A stretch of 9,098 nucleotides of DNA from assembly GCA_021300055.1 (NCBI GenBank), contig JAJTHU010000166.1:1-9098 (forward strand), given 5' to 3'. The stretch comes from Nitrosomonadaceae bacterium. Its GTDB lineage: Bacteria > Pseudomonadota > Gammaproteobacteria > Burkholderiales > Usitatibacteraceae. Under the pieces are notes generated by a model. That model was not told the origin of the DNA. It did no database searches and saw only the letters and a program-made list of their open reading frames with translations. The first letter of the stretch is position 1; each line of letters begins with the position of its first letter. A program made the translations under genes and the position numbers. Of this stretch, positions 5,555-9,098 are shown piece after piece.

Positions 5555-6994
5555 CTAGTGAGGCTCCCTTTCAAGATACTGTTGTGGTGTTACGCGATCG
5601 ATGTAGAGGATGGCGTCATACATTGTCGACAACGTAATTGGCTGCCAGAGGAACAACCACCCCGTATCAGTGAGTGGTTCGAACAGCCATTCCGTACCGC
5701 GCGCTGGAGCGACCCGAGAGAAGTCGACGAAACTCACCTTTCGACCCGCACTGGCCATCAAGGCCATTGGCATCTTGTCTGCTATCGAGAGTCGATACAA
5801 GGAATTACCGTTGAAGCGGATCACACCGCGCCCCATGTACAAACCGATCGTGTACATTTCTGGGCGCCTTTTCTCAGCCAGCAATTGGCCCATTGGCTGA
5901 GGAGTGCGTTCGCCCTCTGCCGTGTAGGCAACGTGCATGTTGTGAGCCCAAACGATCACCTTGCGATCCCGGAAAACAGTATCAATTAGGAATGCAGCGT
6001 TCTCGGCCATTACTTTGTCGCGAGCCCTGCTCGACTCCGTCGGGTCGGATCTCTTCGCAATTTGATCTAACAGCGCCTTCCGGGAATACGCTTGCCTAAT
6101 CGCAATCGCGACTTCAAATGGGGCACTAAACTCCGAGGCCTCCAGCAAAGACTTGTTCTTCTCTAGTTGGGCCGCCACATCCGCGTAAAACTGGATCGCG
6201 CCAGCTAACTGTCTGTCTGGTGGCTTCCCGCTGCGCCACTCTTTCTTCAGTTGTTCTTCTTGCAGCGAAACTTGGCTTGCCAGGGTCGGGGATGCGATTT
6301 CCAAGAGTTTCTTGAACCGGAAACCAACTTCTGGAGATAAATCCTGCGAGTCAAACCCTGCAATAAACAATGGCTTATCTGTTTTCTTCCATGCTTTCGC
6401 ATATTCGAAAAGCGGAAGCACTTCGTTGGTCTGCCAAACGCCCAGTAGGCACTCCCGCATGATGGAATCGGCGGGCGCATTTGCAAGCCGACGGTCTGCG
6501 GCGTTGCAAGCTGTCATTGGGCTTTCGAACAGCAGCACGTCGTAATTCAGCTCTTGGTGTAGATACCTTACCAATCGCGCCTTGAGCAAATTGAATTCTG
6601 CAACTCCGTGCATTGCCTCGCCGAGTTGGACTATGCGTTTTCCTTCAAGCAAAGGAGCCAAGAAAGCCAAGTCACTGAAATCATCGCTCACAAGTGATCT
6701 GATTGGCCGATGCCGCCTAGATGTATCCGCTCGCCATGCAGCGTTCAATTCGGGCACCTCTTCTCTAGATAATGCGAGCGCACTGTCGTCGAGCAAAGCT
6801 TGCGTCAGAATCGGCCGTGGCGGCTCAATCACAAAGAAGTATCCAGAAAGGGCTTCCAAAAGTGGCCACGAGTAATAGAGAAGCAAGGCCAAGACTGTGG
6901 CAAGAATTAGCTGAATGGCTCTATTGCGTTGCGTCACGCTTTGCTCCCGGGGCATGCTGCTGGCGCTGACCGCTTGATACTCACTCAAGGACAT
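5555..6994 (-). CDS. Membrane-anchored erythromycin esterase-like hydrolase
   Basis: A member of the erythromycin esterase family (EreA/EreB-like), whose characterised members hydrolyse the macrolide lactone; many homologues have unknown substrates. With the ATG at 6994 it is 479 residues. A hydrophobic segment at about 26-55 suggests a signal anchor placing the catalytic domain outside the cytoplasm, unlike soluble EreA/EreB. Motifs: LGEAMHG (124-130; E126 and H129 as expected active-site residues) with E133, LLFES (154-158), RDKVMAEN (325-332) and WAHNMH (349-354, the family WAHN.H motif). An in-frame GTG at 7030 and ATG at 6955 are alternative starts; none has a clear ribosome binding site, so the start is uncertain. 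GC looks lower than in flanking genes (hand-counted 60-base lines range from about 38% to 62%), and direct repeats bracket it, suggesting acquisition. Macrolide resistance is possible but not shown. Confidence 0.85.
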   Translation of the reverse strand: MSLSEYQAVSASSMPREQSVTQRNRAIQLILATVLALLLYYSWPLLEALSGYFFVIEPPRPILTQALLDDSALALSREEVPELNAAWRADTSRRHRPIRSLVSDDFSDLAFLAPLLEGKRIVQLGEAMHGVAEFNLLKARLVRYLHQELNYDVLLFESPMTACNAADRRLANAPADSIMRECLLGVWQTNEVLPLFEYAKAWKKTDKPLFIAGFDSQDLSPEVGFRFKKLLEIASPTLASQVSLQEEQLKKEWRSGKPPDRQLAGAIQFYADVAAQLEKNKSLLEASEFSAPFEVAIAIRQAYSRKALLDQIAKRSDPTESSRARDKVMAENAAFLIDTVFRDRKVIVWAHNMHVAYTAEGERTPQPMGQLLAEKRRPEMYTIGLYMGRGVIRFNGNSLYRLSIADKMPMALMASAGRKVSFVDFSRVAPARGTEWLFEPLTDTGWLFLWQPITLSTMYDAILYIDRVTPQQYLEREPH

Positions 6995-7137
6995 GGGTGC
7001 GCATTCAACCGAACCTGTTTGGGCGACCACTGCCGCACTGGCTATAGCTTAGCACCACCGAAAACAAATGCATCAAGGTCCGCCCGACTCTGTCTAAAGT
7101 CGGGAGAGCTAGGAACACCACTAGCCGTAACGCGATG
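6995..7137. promoter_or_regulatory. Upstream region of the esterase gene, with hairpin
   Basis: This stretch separates the esterase start from the right repeat and should hold the esterase promoter on the minus strand. A short inverted repeat, CCCGAC (7083-7088) and GTCGGG (7099-7104), has a 10-base loop. A TTGATG with a weak -10-like sequence can be read on the minus strand, but the fit is poor. No other gene was found here. Confidence 0.35.
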
Positions 7138-7190
7138 CGCTCATCAACGGTGGCGACAGCGTGTTGGCGATGGAAGAGGCGTACCTCTAG
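7133..7190 (+). pseudogene. Acyl-CoA dehydrogenase 3'-end remnant with intact stop
   Basis: It reads DALINGGDSVLAMEEAYL-stop (TAG 7188-7190), against DALISGADSVLAMEEAYF in the intact gene at 3201-3258. Three amino-acid changes are conservative and the stop is kept, so it looks like the tail of a second, paralogous dehydrogenase and not a recent copy of the local gene. No coding sequence for the rest of that enzyme is present upstream. Confidence 0.75.
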
Positions 7191-7313
7191 CGCCGCGCAC
7201 TAGAAGCGCGCGCTATTTGTAAGGCAGGGCGTCACCCGGCCACGGGGCGACGTCTGCATCGATGCCAGGCGACGGCATGCCCGGCCATTCGCTGGAGTCT
7301 TTTTCAAGCATGC
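7138..7313. repeat. Right copy of the 176-bp composite direct repeat
   Basis: It matches 5297-5472 with no gaps and 8 substitutions. Here the right part is the natural end of the intact GT9 gene, so this copy probably represents the original junction, and the left copy was introduced. The stops of the dehydrogenase remnant (7190) and the GT9 gene (7213) are only 22 bp apart. Confidence 0.92.
7186..7214. other. Hairpin and palindrome in the 22-bp convergent gap
   Basis: TCTAGCGC (7186-7193) pairs with GCACTAGA (7197-7204) with one mismatch around a 3-base loop. It is followed by the perfect palindrome AGCGCGCGCT (7205-7214), which runs into the GT9 stop codon. Both elements recur in the left repeat (palindrome at 5364-5373). 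No T-run follows, so a terminator role is uncertain. Confidence 0.45.
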
Positions 7314-8328
7314 GCTCGACCGCACGCCACACCGTTTCCACGCCGATTTCGTTCATCGGCAAATGATCGCGGCAAGTCGGGCCTGCCAAGGGATGGTCGA
7401 TGGCCGCGAGTGCAGGGTGCTCGAGCGGCTTGTATAGCGCACTCGGGATCGATGGGTGATACAGCACGACCATCGGCTTCTTGAGCGCGCTGTAGAGATG
7501 CGTGGGGCCAGTGTCGATACCGACGTATAGATCGAGCAATGACATCAGCGCGGCGGATTCGCGCAACGTCGTTTTGCCGGCGAAGCTCAGCACACGCCCG
7601 CGCAACGTACGCTCAAGTTCTGCGATGCGCGCTTGATCTTCCGGCGCACCAAAGCAAATGAAGCGCACATCGGGATAGTTCTGCACCATGCGCAGGCCGA
7701 GGTCGATGAAGCGCTGAATGGGCCAATCGCGCCAAGCCTTCGTATGAAAACTCGCGACCTGGAACCCGACGGTTGGCAGATGATTGGATGCACCCAACGC
7801 GCCGAACATGCGCTCTGCGGCAAACTTTCGCTCGGCGCTGGTGACCGTGTAATCCAAACCGTAGCCTTGCAGCGGAATGCCCGCCGCCTGCACCATACCG
7901 AGAAACCATGCCACGGCGTGCACGCTGTTTTGCACTGGCGCCGCGTAGGCGAGCGCAAGACCGTGATTAAGCGCAGCGTCCGATTGCTTTTCTGCGATGA
8001 CGTGGCGCGCCTTGCGTAGGGCGTATTCCACCAACGCGGCGTCTTGCCCCCACACGAAGGCGTAGTCGTACTCGGTCTCAGTGAGACGATCTTTCCAGCC
8101 ACGCATCCACGCGGTGTGCTTCGAGACGCTGCCGACCTTGGAGATGTAGGCGATGTTCTCAAGTACCTCAACGCGCTTGGCGCTGCCCAGCACCGTCACA
8201 TCCGCGTTCGGGAAGAACGCAGCGATGGCGCGGATGGCCGGTGTGGCGAGGAGCGTGTCGCCAATGCGCGTGACGTTGATGACGAGCACGCGCTGGGCGC
8301 GATTCGCGTCTTCAGCACTGATCAGCAT
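7213..8328 (-). CDS. Glycosyltransferase family 9 (heptosyltransferase-like) protein
   Basis: A GT-B fold glycosyltransferase of the ADP-heptose:LPS heptosyltransferase family, which transfers sugars (classically L-glycero-D-manno-heptose) onto LPS core or related glycans at the cytoplasmic face of the inner membrane. The 371 residues are within the family range. The N-terminal Rossmann domain carries VLVINVTRIGDTLLATPAIR (14-33), the typical acceptor-side motif. The C-terminal nucleotide-sugar domain includes VGFQVASFHTKAWRDWP (187-203) and YVGIDTGPTHLYSALKKP (268-285), with the conserved D-TGP-H. Donor and acceptor are not predictable, so WaaC/WaaF/WaaQ names are not assigned. The ATG at 8328 overlaps the 3' end of the asparagine synthase-like gene by 7 nt, implying translational coupling. 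The last 34 codons are duplicated at 5372-5472. Confidence 0.92.
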   Translation of the reverse strand: MLISAEDANRAQRVLVINVTRIGDTLLATPAIRAIAAFFPNADVTVLGSAKRVEVLENIAYISKVGSVSKHTAWMRGWKDRLTETEYDYAFVWGQDAALVEYALRKARHVIAEKQSDAALNHGLALAYAAPVQNSVHAVAWFLGMVQAAGIPLQGYGLDYTVTSAERKFAAERMFGALGASNHLPTVGFQVASFHTKAWRDWPIQRFIDLGLRMVQNYPDVRFICFGAPEDQARIAELERTLRGRVLSFAGKTTLRESAALMSLLDLYVGIDTGPTHLYSALKKPMVVLYHPSIPSALYKPLEHPALAAIDHPLAGPTCRDHLPMNEIGVETVWRAVERMLEKDSSEWPGMPSPGIDADVAPWPGDALPYK

Positions 8329-9098
8329 GTGGCCTCGCGGCGCAGTGCATCGAGTTGACTCATCGACATCTGCAAAAACAACAGTTGAAGTAGCTGCTCA
8401 GCATACTGCGTATTGCCGAGGCGATACAAGCGTAACAATTCGGCTGGCGCGTCGGCACTTAAGTGCCCCTCGCTGACCGCAGCGAGGGCGTGGGGCATGG
8501 CGTCAAGGCGCTCGCGTAGGTCACGCTGCAGCCAGTCGTTCAACGGCGGGTTGAAACCTTTCTTTTTCTGCGCAAACAAATCGAGGCTGCCGAGTTGCGG
8601 CATGGCCTTGGCCAACAGTTGCTTCGCGGGGTCGGTGAATCGCTGCGACGCAGGCATTGTGCTGACCAAGCCTACCCATTCGTGATCGAGCAACGGCGCG
8701 CGCAACTCGAGTCCGTGCGCCATGGTGCACAAATCACCTTTGCGCAGAATGTATTCAGGCAGGTAGTTGAGGCGGTCGATCTCAAGCAAAACACTAAGCG
8801 GGGTGCGGGTTTTCAGCCATTTTTGCTCCAAACCCCGCCAGTAATGGGGACTTTGGATTTTGAAGCCGGGCTGTAGCGCCTTGCGCTGCGTCGGCGTAAA
8901 GCCTGAGAACCGCAGGCTGTATGCCGATGCCCAATCGAGGCGCGCTTCGTCGAGCAAGCGCGAAGTACGATCGCCAGCGATATCGCCTAAGCGCGGCAGC
9001 GTGTTGTTGCCACCCAAGAAATAGCGACGCCACGCCGTGCGCGTGTGCTTGCGCAGCCGCTTGTAGCCTGCAAACATTTCATCGCCGCCGTCGCCGCC
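8322..9098 (-). CDS. Asparagine synthase-like amidotransferase, C-terminal part (5' end outside window)
   Basis: The synthetase domain of a class B (AsnB-like) glutamine-hydrolysing asparagine synthase; the N-terminal glutaminase domain would lie past the right edge. About 258 residues are visible, beginning GGDGGDEMFAGYKR, the conserved motif near the ATP/pyrophosphate site. Further family landmarks are LPEYILRKGDLCTMAHGLELR followed by APLLDHEWV, and KKKGFNPPLNDWL toward the C-terminus. The ATG at 9077 lies inside the motif and is not the start. Its overlap with the GT9 gene suggests a surface-polysaccharide locus, where AsnB-like proteins often amidate sugars or precursors instead of making asparagine; that role is inferred from context only. 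Confidence 0.92.
   Translation of the reverse strand, partial: GGDGGDEMFAGYKRLRKHTRTAWRRYFLGGNNTLPRLGDIAGDRTSRLLDEARLDWASAYSLRFSGFTPTQRKALQPGFKIQSPHYWRGLEQKWLKTRTPLSVLLEIDRLNYLPEYILRKGDLCTMAHGLELRAPLLDHEWVGLVSTMPASQRFTDPAKQLLAKAMPQLGSLDLFAQKKKGFNPPLNDWLQRDLRERLDAMPHALAAVSEGHLSADAPAELLRLYRLGNTQYAEQLLQLLFLQMSMSQLDALRREATC

Noticed and set aside
5359..5574. Minus-strand 71-codon open frame between the left repeat and the esterase end
   Set aside because: It is read out of the GT9 tail frame, has no ribosome binding site, and overlaps the esterase 3' end. The stretch 5473-5554 shows no convincing gene or terminator.
6929..7222. Plus-strand open frame ending in the right repeat (CAHQRWRQRVGDGRGV...)
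   Set aside because: It starts inside the esterase gene on the opposite strand and continues into an off-frame reading of the acyl-CoA dehydrogenase tail. The same peptide pattern in all three copies follows from DNA repetition, not peptide conservation.
5297..7313. Interpretation as an insertion sequence, integron cassette array or integrase-made island
   Set aside because: There is no transposase, integrase, terminal inverted repeat, target-site duplication or attC-like fold. The repeats are recognisable gene ends, which favours homologous or illegitimate recombination.
3201..7313. The three repeat copies as a CRISPR array
   Set aside because: Only two full copies plus one partial exist, they are 58-176 bp long, spaced by kilobases, and made of protein-coding gene ends.

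Overview
The window reads as a chromosomal segment of a fairly GC-rich Pseudomonadota bacterium. The EtfB/EtfA/acyl-CoA dehydrogenase sequences look most like those of Betaproteobacteria (Burkholderiales-like). That placement rests on recognising protein families and was not checked by a search.

Left block (1-3258, + strand): the end of etfB, complete etfA, and a 609-residue acyl-CoA dehydrogenase of the long DmdC-like family. They probably form one operon in which the dehydrogenase passes electrons to the ETF encoded beside it. The block ends in an elaborate 3' region (3246-3426): a 16-bp tandem duplication over the stop codon, a GC-rich hairpin, a purine-rich 11-bp repeat and a strong intrinsic terminator.

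Middle block (about 3430-7137): accessory-looking DNA. It holds a small beta-barrel outer-membrane protein (- strand), a divergent membrane-anchored LytTR-type regulator (+ strand), and a membrane-anchored erythromycin-esterase-like hydrolase (- strand) of visibly lower GC. Two 176-bp direct repeats with 8 mismatches (5297-5472 and 7138-7313) bracket the esterase. Each repeat is a composite of the last codons of an acyl-CoA dehydrogenase, a 22-bp gap, and the convergent 3' end of the glycosyltransferase gene that is intact only at the right-hand copy. The true acyl-CoA dehydrogenase end at 3201-3258 is a third, partial copy. Just after the LytTR gene, a perfect Shine-Dalgarno and ATG run straight into the left repeat, so another gene appears to have been cut off there.

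Right block (7213-9098, - strand): a GT9/heptosyltransferase-family gene overlapping by 7 nt the end of an asparagine synthase-like gene that runs off the window. The pair looks like part of a cell-surface polysaccharide or LPS locus.

Main inference: the middle block was assembled by recombination at the junction of two convergent genes (an acyl-CoA dehydrogenase and the GT9 gene), leaving partial gene ends behind. All three differences between the two GT9 tails are synonymous, so the extra tail probably came from a functional diverged allele and is not a decayed local duplicate. No integrase, transposase, tRNA, rRNA or CRISPR array was seen.
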